In this document: in pieces, positions 24,701 through 35,608 of the stretch
Layout of the letters: every line of letters begins with the position of its first letter
Position numbering within the stretch: position 1 is the first letter of the stretch
Origin: Cruorifilaria tuberocauda
Lineage: Eukaryota; Nematoda; Chromadorea; Rhabditida; Onchocercidae
DNA length: 52,673 nucleotides
Direction: 5' to 3'
Assembly: GCA_013365365.1 (NCBI GenBank)
Contig: JABVXU010000384.1
Span: 1 to 52,673, forward strand
The notes under the pieces: generated by a model
Database searches by the model: none
What the model saw: only the letters and a program-made list of their open reading frames with translations
What the model was told of the DNA's origin: nothing
Program-made: the position numbers and the translations under genes

Positions 24701-27700
24701 CTTGTTATTTCGCTGATGTTGCTGAAAGACAGAAATGCATTTCATTATTCTATTCAAGAAATTAAGTAGTGACCTATTTTCCATTTCCTATTTTACAGTT
24801 TCTGATTTGGATATTCAGATTGTTTTTATTGAACTTAAAATTTGCTAAAATTTAAATAATTTTTCAGTCTCATCCCACGTTATTATATATCGCTCTGCAG
24901 TGATTGGTAGTCTTTTAATTTGTGTTGTTCTTACTTTCTTCGGATAATAGCATTTGCATTTTAAGAGTTTTTTTTTGATGATGATACTCGCCATCGTGTT
25001 CGTTGTGTGCATGTACCTGTTTGTATGTTTGAGATACATCATCATCTTATTCCTAGTTATTATACTTTCGGTCGTAATCCTATAATTTTTTTCTAATCAC
25101 TGTATCATCCTTCTATTATTTTAGACTTTCCAATTTTAATCTTGAAAATTGGGAGAGAAAAGAAAGAAATGATAAATGACAATTATATTGTGATATTTGT
25201 GCAAAGCTTTTAATTATTGATTATTTAACCGAGGAGTAAATGAACGATCATATAAGTCAGCAATGATCTCCAAATGGGAAGCTCTGATGTATTGGAATTT
25301 GCTTATGATTCGCATTGCTACTCCTCAGAGACAACGGTGTTTTCAATGCTGATTTTTTGCTGTTAAATGTTTTCAAGTATAAGACTGTGATGTGATTTTT
25401 TTTAAATGTTAATCATGTCCACTTTACTCGTATCCAGGAAGCAGCAGTTGCATGAGCTGCGTCGTCTACAGCGTGAAGAAGCGCGTCAACAACGTGAATT
25501 GAATGCAAAGGCCGAAGCACTACGCAACGAACAAATGAAACGTTTTGCTGCTGATAAAGAAGTTGGCACTTTATTTTGTTGAGAAGTATTTTTTTTGGGA
25601 ATTGTGCTTATTAGAAAAATTATTTATTCACTATACATATCTCTTAGATTGTATTAGTTATCTTGGCTACTTCAGAATATATATAAGAAAACGGATATCG
25701 AATTGCAAATGTTGGCTAGAACGCAGAAGAGGCAATTAAAAGAGTGTGAGGAAATGCATAATGAAGATATGAAGCAGTCATTGAAGAGAATGCAAAATGA
25801 TCAAGTTGGTGCCAGACTTTTTTGTACTTACTAGTGCTTTTAGTTCTGTTAACCAAATTTTCATGAATATTTTTGCTTAGATATGCACTCACCGATGAAG
25901 CATTTATTAGCGTGATACGTCCATATGCATATATTTATTAAATTAAACATCCAACTGAATTTCAATTTTAACGTATTTCATCAAGGCTTGTTGATTACTC
26001 AGTGCAGTGAAGTGGTGTTGCAGAAAAAGTAGATTCTGCTGATATCTTTTAATATTAAGGTATTGACTATTTAAACCATCAGCGGTTTTTTCAAATTATA
26101 TCTACAAATTATATTTTCAAATTATATTTAGGAACGTGAATTACGTATGTTTCGCGAACAATTGAAACAAGAACAACGCGACCTGAAAATGGAAATGGAC
26201 GTAGTTCCAAAAAGTCAACGTAAAGATTGCTATCGTATGCGAAAGGAACAGTTGGATAGCGACCAACAGAAGAGAGTTAGAATAACATTTGTTACATGAA
26301 TTACTGTGCAAAATACTATATTATTTTCTAGACCTATCGAAAGCAATATTTCTTGTAGGAAATGGATTTTGTTGCCGAGCAGCAATCTGAACAAGCAGTA
26401 CGCATGACTCGTGTGAAGCTAGATCATAAAATGAAGATTTTGCAAATTGAAAAAAATTTCCAGCAGCAAAAGCATGCTGTTTTGAGGTTTTTCATCTTTT
26501 CAACTGTTGCTGAATAGTTGAATAGATACAAAGGAAGCCTTAACTTGGACTGAATCTTGCTTTCTGATTCTCTGTTTAAGATATTTTCTTTGGAAATGGA
26601 GCTTTTCATTTTTAATCGAACATTATTGGATGTCTCGTTTATTAAACATTCTTTATCAAATAATAGTCGATATATTTTCAGAATTTATTTGTTCTAGATC
26701 ACGTGAAGCTTCAGAGTGGGATCTGGAAGAGAAGCAACTGGCTGAACGGCATCATCTCAATAAACAGGAGTTAAAAGATCGCTTCTATCTCCAAAGAACT
26801 CAAATGCTTGCTCGGCATCAGAGAGTGGGTTTTATTTAACACAGTGGTAGACTTATGTGATTTAGACATTCGGATTGATCAGTAATTACTATTTTCCATT
26901 GTCACAGGAATTGGATCATATGCGGCGAGTAAATGAAATGGATGAAGAGGAGCAAATACGTTTATATGCGAGTTTCAAAAAACGTTTACCTAAGGATTTT
27001 CGTACCGAATCTAAAACTCGAATTGCCATGTTTAAAGAGAGCCTACGTATTTCTTGTCAGGTATCAAATATTCAAGTTTGACTCGCATAATAATGAGCAT
27101 CGTTTGTTTTATTCCTCAAGGTTTAAATTTTGCATCTCTTCAGAAGGATGATCCTGCAACGCTTAATGAAAAAATACGAGTGTTTGAAGAGAAAGAAAAA
27201 CAGCGTGTACGAAATGCTTTGGAAGAGCATGATACTAAATATGCTCGGAAACTGAGAGAACTGAAAGAGAAAAATGCAACAGCTATACGGGAACTGGAAG
27301 AAATTCATGTTAGTTTTTCTTTCTTTAGATAGAATTTGTTTTATAATTGCTGTTATTTTGCCTAAATTGTTTCAGTTTCTTTCTATTTTTCCTGTCAGTA
27401 ACAAGTATCCTCTACAGCAAGCGAAAACGAATTGCGATTACGAATAGATATGGATAAAATTTTGATCTTCTTAGCTTTGTAACGAGATCTCATCATCAGG
27501 AAATTAGGAACATTACTGTTTACCTTTATTATACATTTATTCAGAGTGAGAAACGCAAAATGCTATTGGAAGCAGAGGAAAACAAAATGGAAATGTATGA
27601 GAAAGAATATGAACAAGTGATAGCCGACTGGAAAGCTGGCTTGCCAATAAGAAAACAGGTATCTTATTTTTTTAATTTTTAATATAAAGTGGAAGAATCC

Positions 27701-28131
27701 CATTTTATTTTCTTTATTGAATATCAGTACGGATATGCAACAAAATTCCGATGTGATGCTACATAATTTACTTAATTTTTACTTAATTTTTTTGCTTAAT
27801 TTACTTAAGTTATTTACTTAATTGCAGGCATTAGAAGCAGAATTTACCCGTGAGCTGGATGAAATAGAAGCATTCTATAGGAAGGAAAATGCTCAGTTAC
27901 AGCAGTTATCCGCAACAATTTCTCCAACTAGTTCCATATCAAGTAAAATATTTTTGAAACTTTATATAATTGAAGCTCAGATTGCTATTTTTAAGTCCGT
28001 TTCAATAATTTTTATATTTTGCATAAGATTTCGTACTTGAACGATATGAGCAGAACATTTTTTTCTCAGGCAGACAAGAAATAATTGTTGGACCATCGAC
28101 AGCAACAGTAATTGGCAATTCGGTTTCTTAA
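15767..28131 (+). CDS. gck-4: SLK/LOK-type Ste20 serine/threonine kinase (gck-4 family)
   Basis: About 32 exons, all in phase, give about 1,580 aa. The order is kinase domain, long acidic/Ser-rich linker, then C-terminal coiled coil. Kinase motifs: P-loop GDGAFG (53-58), Lys76, HRDLKAGN (165-172), DFG (185-187), GTPYWMAPE (204-212). The C-terminal region opens with KTRIYVVDGVQMTSTSHQ and runs to a charged coiled coil with LEEKQLAERHHLNKQELKDR and FRTESKTRIAMFKESLRIS, typical of SLK/LOK and involved in dimerisation. These kinases phosphorylate ERM proteins and act at the cell cortex. Exons: 15767-15994, 16075-16197, 16635-16833, 17095-17167, 17698-17848, 17979-18104, 18436-18606, 18732-19061, 19174-19357, 19433-19615, 19735-19835, 19925-20086, 20509-20583, 21261-21293 (microexon, uncertain), 21539-21700, 21807-21884, 22080-22340, 22508-22690, 22759-22929, 23290-23385, 23693-23932, 24318-24469, 25438-25561, 25676-25804, 26132-26275, 26358-26486 (±1), 26698-26824, 26908-27060, 27144-27308, 27545-27658, 27828-27942, 28070-28131. 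It is longer than human SLK because of the linker. Confidence 0.93.
18867..18926 (+). repeat. 30-bp coding tandem repeat in the kinase linker
   Basis: Two adjacent 30-bp units (18867-18896, 18897-18926) differ at one base and encode AVVELAPEAE and AVVELTPEAE. The repeat keeps frame, so it lengthens the acidic linker by ten residues without disruption. Confidence 0.9.
20914..20977. repeat. Near-perfect 30-bp inverted repeat (hairpin) in a kinase intron
   Basis: The left arm 20914-20943 pairs with 20948-20977 across a 4-base loop (TTTG). Only one pair, eight bases from the base of the stem, is mismatched. The arms contain GCATGTAAATATTACTCC and its complement. It could be a palindromic insertion, a miniature element or a transcribed hairpin. 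Confidence 0.9.
27765..27824 (+). repeat. TTTACTTAA-type short repeat array before a splice acceptor
   Basis: Five variants of (A/T)TTTACTTAA lie in the intron directly before the penultimate kinase exon. They form the pyrimidine-poor approach to the acceptor ATTGCAG (21-27 of that block). Confidence 0.7.
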
Positions 28132-28335
28132 GAGATGGCTCCTGAAGCATAGCAAACTATATAATATTGTTAATAAGATATTTTGGGAATTTCCTGCAAA
28201 TTATAACATGTTTGTAATTACCGAGGAGTGCCTTATTACATTCATATAGTGATTATTATCTATCTATATGTCTGAATAATCAATCAATTTATACATGAGC
28301 TTAAGTTCGATTCACTTAGCTCAAAAAGTGTCAGG

Positions 28336-28341
28336 AATAAA
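28336..28341 (+). terminator. Candidate polyadenylation signal of the kinase gene
   Basis: AATAAA lies about 205 bases after the kinase stop codon on the same strand. It is the first canonical hexamer I noticed downstream. Confidence 0.4.
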
Positions 28342-28344
28342 TGA

Positions 28345-29090
28345 ACTGTATGGTTTGTTCAGTCAATTTAAGTGTATGGTTGCCTTTTTCTCGTATAAAA
28401 TATAGAATTAAACGAAATGATATTATTACTTTTTTTGTCTTTTTATGTATTTTCTTCTGTTTTCGATCTTTTATATTTGTATTTGCATTATATTATTTGG
28501 TGGTGTTAAGCTCATGTTCAGCTGTTGATTCCTTATTGTTATTTGAGCTGAAGAGAAGTGGATTGAAGTTAGATGGAAAAGCAACCTTTCTTGAACAATT
28601 TTCTTGACGTACTAGGATTTATTGCGTAATTTTTGATGAAAAAAGTTCTATAAAAAGTGAGTTGGAAAGCCTATCATATAGGTAGTATTTTCATAATGTT
28701 TATTTGCATAAACGTTCCCTCAATTAGAGAATTTTGATAACGGTACATCTCTTAAGAAATTTTCAGGACTATACAGATTACCAATTCTCCTTTATCCTTC
28801 CTCTGGTTTTCCTCTTTTCCTACCAGATGTTCTATTTTATTAAAAATTCCTACAAGTGTATTGTTGTTATAGGAACTGAAGAAAACGCTGTGATAATTTA
28901 ATAATTTAGAATTTTTTTGCTTAATCAGAAATGATAACTATTTTGTTGAGATTTTATTGCTGGATGTCAAATATGTTGCTTTTTATAAGTGTTTTTCTTA
29001 ATATTTCACAAAGTTAACAAGCAATTCATATTTGGATTAGTATATTTCCGAGAGCAATGGATAATGATTAACACGAAGTTTTGAGGTGAA
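28345..29090. other. T-rich intergenic stretch, no gene supported
   Basis: The stretch between the probable kinase 3' end and the next candidate exons is T-rich and AT-rich. The hydrophobic frame at about 28,341-28,607 has no splice context or family match and is best read as chance. Confidence 0.5.
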
Positions 29091-29098
29091 ACAGAAAG

Positions 29099-29443
29099 AT
29101 GTCGATATGGACAAAACAGAAAGACAGGGTTTTCCAGGTTGCAGCGAATGTTGTTTGGATGTGATGAAATTTATTGATTTCGAGTCTTGCTTCACGTTTG
29201 CTCTAACAAACTCGTTATACTTGAAATAATGCTATAAATTACGTTAAATTTTAGCTTGGTAATGTGGCTTGGACTTTCATCTCATAATTATTGTTTGCAA
29301 CAGATGTTACGAACAAGCAGAGAAATAAAATTTAGATGTTTGAAAAGCAGTAGAGATATCGCCGAATTTGAAGAATTAGATATTCTTATCAGCTCAGCTG
29401 CCATTACTAAGCTGCCGTTATTTCTACGTTATCATATTTCCAG
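29099..29443 (+). CDS. Weak candidate small gene (two exon-like segments)
   Basis: Segment 29099-29137 starts with ATG, encodes MSIWTKQKDRVFQ and ends CAG|GT. Segment 29304-29443 follows an acceptor (TTTGCAACAG), is in the same phase, and encodes 46 residues beginning MLRTSREIKFRCLKSSRD, ending CCAG|GTATTG. Both have protein-like composition and matching phases. I recognise no family and found no convincing end; a possible further exon lies after the acceptor at 29788. It could be chance splice-like signals. It lies about 1 kb downstream of the kinase on the same strand. Confidence 0.25.
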
Positions 29444-30344
29444 GTATTGCTGAGATTTGTGATAGGTAATAGGAGAAGCAATATAGACTGGAAAACAATA
29501 ACGTAGGTAAGCGTTATATAGATATAGATGTATTTGTTCTGTAATTATAAGAATCTGAAGTAATATTAAAACAACTTTAAAGTATACTTTTGTTTTCTAA
29601 AAGTAATATATTTTGCAAACACCTCCGTTTATAGTATTGTCAAAATATGTACATTTGGGGGATTTTTTTTCCATAATAATTTATTTTATTCATTTTTGAT
29701 TTTTAAAAAACCAAAATGTTGAAATATCTTCATAAACTTACATAATGAAGAATGACTGTGATAAATAGTACTTTATTATTATTAATAGATTTGCTATCGG
29801 TATGTGATCTGTTCCGGGATCATCATGTAAAAATGAAAATGAAAGCAGTATTGGCAATCGAGGACGGATGGCAATACATTATTAAGTAGTAATACGTGGC
29901 GTAATCCTAAGTACTGTTACGTTTATATCTTTTGTTTTCTTTATTATTTCTATATTACATTTTCATGAGTAAAAAGATCATTGAAAAGATGGGAAGCTAG
30001 AGGGATGGATATGGTTAGAAGAAAAACGAAGCTAACTAGGGATAAAAGGAAAACAATTTATCTGAATTAGATTTCTTTATGTGAATAATTTGTATTTGAA
30101 TGAAAAAACACAATGAGATAAGTTAAAATCAAAAGAATCAAACAGTTAAATTACACTAATTTGTATTTAATTTCAAACGAGTAGTGATTCATTTACTTTA
30201 ATAGTTCTTTGACAAAGATAATTAATATTTTATAAAGATTGTTGATTACTATCATTTCATCAAAATTATAAAGTTACTGCTTAATTTCTCTAAAGATTAA
30301 AGTAGTCAATAAATATTTGAAAAAAAAAAAATAGAAATCTAACG

Positions 30345-30367
30345 ATCATATATATATATATATATAT
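30345..30367. repeat. (TA)n dinucleotide tract
   Basis: An uninterrupted run of about 11 TA repeats lies at the edge of the LTR-like region. It is a simple repeat with no other feature. Confidence 0.8.
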
Positions 30368-30399
30368 GCTGCTATTATAGATTGGAATATATTTTTATG

Positions 30400-31237
30400 G
30401 TACCACTTCAACTGTCGGGAAAGTTGAGAAAATTGGTACTTTGTTGTGTGCTGATTTTAGTTGTTCCAAGAACAGTTATTGTGTACGCAGACTGATGTAA
30501 TTGAATACTCTGGTATGAGTAAAGTTGGGTAGTTGTTTGGCTTGGGGGTGTCAAGTGTCTTTGTAACAACTTGACTTTGAAACCCAATTGACTTTGTTTT
30601 AGTCCAGCTGGGTGGTTGAAGTCTGCTTGGATAGCAGTAGTTTGAGTGAAGGCTGTTTCGTGGTTGATAGAACAATTCTTCTTGGAGAATGGTTGGGATT
30701 GTAATACACAAGAATTGCTTATTTTATTGACGACAAAGAGTAGTAGTGTAAACAAGGCTTGGTTGAGGAAGGAGTTGAGAGAGACGCACTAATTCTTGAG
30801 ACTGAATTAACACCGAAGTTACTTACTGTTCTCATGGTTACATTTATATGGAATTCTTAATAGTAAACACCATATGTTTGAAACATGTGATTTTACAGTA
30901 ATTTTGGATAAACATTGTAAGATTTATATCAAACGTGTTAATCGGAAGTAATAAATTTAATACAAAAATGAGATAACGTGATTTTGTTTTCAAGGATTAG
31001 TGCTAATCAAAGTAATTAATTTAATTCTAAAATGAGATAACGTGATCTTGTTTACAAGTAATTACAAGTAAGATTTTTTTTTAATTGATAGTAATTAATT
31101 ATTATAATATATTATTTTATTTTATTTTACTACTTATTTTACTTTGTTAGTTTTTTTTTGGATTTTCTACTTGTTATGGGTAAAATCGGGTTTTTCCGAC
31201 ATCAGCTGTGATACCGTTACATGAATAACCCGTAACA
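30400..31237 (-). mobile_element. LTR-like remnant, minus orientation (tentative)
   Basis: Read on the minus strand, the stretch begins TGTTACGGGTTATTCATG (31237) and continues through AT-rich sequence to a C/A-rich part. An AATAAAATAAGC polyadenylation-like signal is followed shortly by GTATTACA (30700). TGTTA...TTACA ends plus a late polyA signal are the usual plan of an LTR, often seen in BEL/Pao-type elements. The next ~300 bases (30400-30699) are C/A-rich and unlike the surroundings, as an element leader might be. No 5-bp target duplication, primer site or gag/pol frame was found, so the call is uncertain. Confidence 0.3.
30958..31062. repeat. Imperfect direct repeat, 64-bp period
   Basis: AATTTAATNCNAAAATGAGATAACGTGAT(T/C)TTGTTT(T/A)CAAG occurs at about 30,956 and again 64 bases later (anchor word ATGAGATAACGTGAT at 30968 and 31032). 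The pair lies inside the LTR-like region. Confidence 0.8.
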
Positions 31238-31239
31238 TT

Positions 31240-33870
31240 TCTCAACCAAAATCGACCGCATAAAATTATATTTCGTAAATGTATATTTGAACCGTGTTAT
31301 ACAAAGTAAGTAAAAGCTGTAGAGTTCTAAATTCCGGAATAGTCTAAAGTTCACCTCTGTTATTTTTATATCTTTCATATCTACTTTTAACTTCTAAGTT
31401 GCATTTGTTTCGACAAGAAGAAATTGCATTATCAGATGAATAATTTAATGGAATATGGAGGACGAAAAATCCAGAAAAACGCTTTTTCAGACTGGGCAAG
31501 TTCAATATGGATATCGTTCAAAGCAAAATCAGTGAATATTAGTAACTCAAGCAAATGAGATGTTGGATGTAAAGAATAGAGGTTTTAAACGAGTAGAGTA
31601 ATTTTCATAATCAAATTGGAGCTATTAATTGAATATGCCACGCTACTCAAATGTGTCACACGTTAAGTACGCATTGCGTTCAGCTGAAGTTGTATAGAAT
31701 GGTCCGCTATTAAATGCTATTGTATTTATCAAAATTTTCGTGGTAAGTTCCGATTTTGTGGATAAAATTCTACTAATTTAACTTCTCTAAAATATAACAA
31801 TTTCATTCTGCTTAAAATAGAAAAAGTACTAGGTTTCTATAATATTGAAATAGTATTCATGAGTTATACAGCAAATAGAGATAATTAGGAATGATTAATG
31901 TGCACTGTCTAAATCATAATTCGTTATAATCATTATTTATCTATCAACAATTTAGGCATTAAATGAATTCAACGAAATATCTTGTCTGATTTAGTATTTA
32001 AACCTTATTTATAACATATTTCATGTCATTTAAAAGAAGTGTCTAATTGAATTAACATAGATGTTTTGAGCGACTTCATTATATCCTCATCATTAAGAAA
32101 ACAATTTGATGATCATGCAAAGTTTCTTTATTTTCTCCTATGTTTTTGTATGTAAGCAGAAAAATTAGTTACTTGAGGTAATTTAACCTTTGTGAAACTT
32201 GGTATAACTTCTCCTATTTCCTTTTAATTTGATTTTAAAATGTGTCAGTAAAGTAATACTTGCAGATAGCTCGGTAAGTAGGGAGAACTATTTCGGTTTA
32301 TTTTCAAGCTTATTGTTGGATGGTGTTTTTGCAGCAAAACTAATTCAGATTTTCAAGGTTAATCCATTTTTGATGACCAATAGGCCAAATTATATGTCGC
32401 TGAGATGAATTAATATATTTACATTCTAAGTTATAGCCTTGCGGTGCTGAAAGAAAAAGAGCAGAATGAACAATATATACGAACCAGGTAGATGTTTTCC
32501 ATATTCTCTTGTTATGTTTTCAAATGAAGTAGAGTAGTAAATAGTGAATAGAATTTTTAAAAGAAAACAGATTAAATTTGACAATATAAATCATATTTTT
32601 GAAAGTATTATTGGAAAAAGTATTATTTAGCTGGAAAAAGTATTATTTGGCGAAAGAAATTCGGCAAAATTGTGTACTGAATCTTTCGTACTTTACGTCA
32701 TACATTGCGAGCTGAATTCCCTCGTCAATATTTGAATCAGGCATGTTGAGCTCCTTTTTCCTGAGATATAAATTTCTACATGTTTTTTGTTTATAGTATC
32801 TCAAAACAAGTAATTTAATAAGAACTAACAATTAAAACGGTATTTTATTGCAGAAGATATCCTTCGACTAAGTATACTAGATTTGACTTTTTGACTAATG
32901 ATAAACTCGAAGTCTTACGTTTATTTCAGGTATTGCGCAAAAAGTAATCACTTTCTGCACTAATTAATTCACTTTGCGTGGTCGCTTGAAAAACTAATTT
33001 TTTTCTAAAATCATATCGCTAAGGAATGGAATGCTATCTAACTTTTTTCCATTTATGTGCAAAACTTTGAATAGTTAAACCATATTTAGAATGATTGAAC
33101 CACAACTATTTATACGGCAATAGAAGGAAACAGCATATACAATATCCTGAAATTATATAACGGAATTTTGGAACTTTGATCATATGAATAAAATGACTGG
33201 TATTCTAGTGAAACAAAAATGATGAAATATTACGGAATATCCTAAAGTACCACTAATAAGAATAGTTTTTGTATCCTTGTATTAGAAAAAGTCAAATTTT
33301 GGCATTTAATTTATATTGCTACAGTGGGAAAGTTAATGATAATTCACATATCATACCTATTTTCTTGTTTTTTTATTGGCGGTTATTGAAAATCGGCAAA
33401 ATGAATCAAAATCCGGATAATGTGGATAGATAACGAGGAATGTGAAATTTTATTTATTAATAATCTTAACACAAATTCCAAGACGACACAATCACCATTA
33501 TTTCTATATATCTAAAAATATTTGGTGTGAATTCTAAACTGTTGTCATATTACACGTTATCATGCATTTGATGGATCAAACATCTTATTGATTAAATAAA
33601 CATTTAATTAGTGTAAAATATGTACATATAAAGTTTGCTCTTTGGATGCATATAGCTATTAGAAAAGAAACAAGTATTGTTTTGAATTTGAAGTACATGA
33701 AAAAATTATTTGGTTTTATTGCGCATTATCGGTGATAACAGTGAAAGAATATGGGAGATTATTTCTTCTTTTCAAATGGGCGTGCAAGGTGATCAGCCGT
33801 ATCGAAGTTTGAAATAAGATTCAGATATTAGAAATATTTTCATTTCTCATCCCTCTTTTTCTCTTGATAT
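31240..33870. other. AT-rich intergenic region, no gene seen
   Basis: I found no exon series, RNA gene or family match on either strand. One small tandem duplication, GGAAAAAGTATTATTT(A/G)G, occurs at about 32,612-32,650. Confidence 0.5.
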
Positions 33871-33884
33871 TTTCATGGAAATCT

Positions 33885-35271
33885 TTTATTATTTCGAAAT
33901 ATCTTGAAAATCCTTCGACATTATTTGGTGGAATGTCTCGATAAAACCAATGTCTCCTCAACCTTGTGGAAATTATCAGCTCCATGCATAACGTGAGCTC
34001 CGATAGTGGTCAAATATCTTATAAACACGCATAAATTACTTAGTCAAAACTTACATGTATGATAACGATAATCAGGAAAATACATAAAATATTGAGAAAG
34101 CAGATTGAAAGATCTACCTCGCACTCCACTGACTCATTTTTGAAAGGAATATATTTTGGTGGCGCAACCTGTAGAAGTGCAGAAGCAAACAATTTATTCA
34201 CTTCTACATGAGAAAATCCTCATGATTGATACGCATAGAACATCTTTCGTTAAAACTCTTTCATTTAACTTTTATTATATTCAAAATTTTCAGTGAATAA
34301 TTGATCATTTTTAGGCAGAATTTGTTCAATATTTTCCTTCACCGTTTGTATACATTGGTAATCGGTAATGCTTACATCTACGTGTAGTAGTAAACAACTG
34401 GTAATGATCCCACCTGGTAATCTCATCCGTATTCAATCAAAATACTTCATATCTTCGGACATCGACAGAAATACATAAGTATACCTGGTTCTTTTTGCAC
34501 TAATTATGCTGAAAATCTATTACATCATTCCATCCTACCATTAATCAAGGTAGTTTGGACATTATTAGGAATCCAAACGACGATAAAAATCTCTCTTCAA
34601 TTTATTATTATATTGATAATGCAAATCTGAATCGCTTAACTCCAGTTTTTCCGAAGTGAAAAAGCCAACAGTGAACATCAGTTAGACCTTCATTTAAGAA
34701 AAATTCTTTCAAAAAATTTCAATGTATTCCTTAAAATTAAAAAACTTACTTCTAGAATATATATATATTCTAGAAACAGATCGAAATAATGATTAGTTAA
34801 GCGTAAACAATGTAGATATAATTTTAAACTAAAATCTAAGAATAATGACTTAATCTAAATAATGAAAAAAAATCGTGTCTTGCTACATACTGAATCACAA
34901 ATCAAATCAATTATTTCAATTCCAACATTGTTGAACATCAACGACATCGAATATTCGACGTTTTAATTTATGAATATTTTTGACCTCCGTTAAGGTCCAA
35001 CAATTCCAAACCACAACGAATAAAAACATATAAACAAAGTGAAAGAATTGCCACAATGATCACAGTGTAAAAATTAAAGCATGAAGAGATAACCTGATTG
35101 AAAATAATCCTAGGGATCCCCAATCACAGATCAGTTTGATTCAAATTTTATCATTCATGAGGTAGAGTTGATATCCAGTTAAACAGAGAATTGTAAGATT
35201 AGTAACGCCGCTAATTAACTATTATAACGATCTTACTTGGAATCGCCACGTCGCTGGATGTTCACAGTGTG
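33885..35271 (-). CDS. Weak candidate small multi-exon gene
   Basis: Three exon-like segments are seen on the minus strand. 35271-35237 (acceptor TTTTTCATAG, donor GTAAGA) encodes HTVNIQRRGDS plus two bases. 34168-34118 (acceptor CTTCTACAG, donor GTAGAT) encodes VAPPKYIPFKNESVECE. After a 100-base intron, 34017-33976 encodes IFDHYRSSRYAWS and ends in two consecutive stops (TGA TAA). An AATAAA-containing stretch (about 33,885-33,893 reversed) follows within 100 bases. The last two segments agree in phase. The first does not join them directly, so at least one exon is missing; a protein-like frame near 34,570-34,680 is a candidate. I do not recognise the product. Segment 34168-33976 is the better supported part. 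Confidence 0.35.
34750..34775. repeat. 26-bp perfect palindrome
   Basis: TTCTAGAATATAT is followed directly by its exact complement. It contains two XbaI-type TCTAGA words around a TA run. It is probably a by-product of TA expansion. Confidence 0.85.
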
Positions 35272-35608
35272 CTATGAAAAAGTCGTGTTGTTAGTTGGTC
35301 CTACACATACAAGGTCTCAATGTGTTTGAGTTTGAAAGCCAATAAAAAACACTAAACAATCTCAGATCACTTCAAAAATTGCAAGCAAAATATTCCGTTT
35401 TGCTTCGGAACAATTAGTTTTCAAATGCTCATTTCCCCATAAAACTGGATTAATAAAAAAATAGAAACTAAACAGTCCAATCAAACTACACATTAGGAAT
35501 AATCTTAAAGATCAGATTGGTTTGATGAGAAGAGAGAATTATATGTAATCAAAACAGTAAGACTGTTCAAAATGAGATTAAAAATTTTAAATACAATGAA
35601 ATAATAGA

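Noticed and set aside
28341..28607. 88-residue frame after the kinase stop
   Set aside because: Its composition is that of chance translation of T-rich sequence, and it overlaps the probable 3' UTR and polyadenylation signal.
30408..30755. 115-residue minus-strand frame rich in Q, T and S
   Set aside because: Its composition follows from the C/A-rich strand. There is no family motif, and it overlaps the LTR-like boundary.
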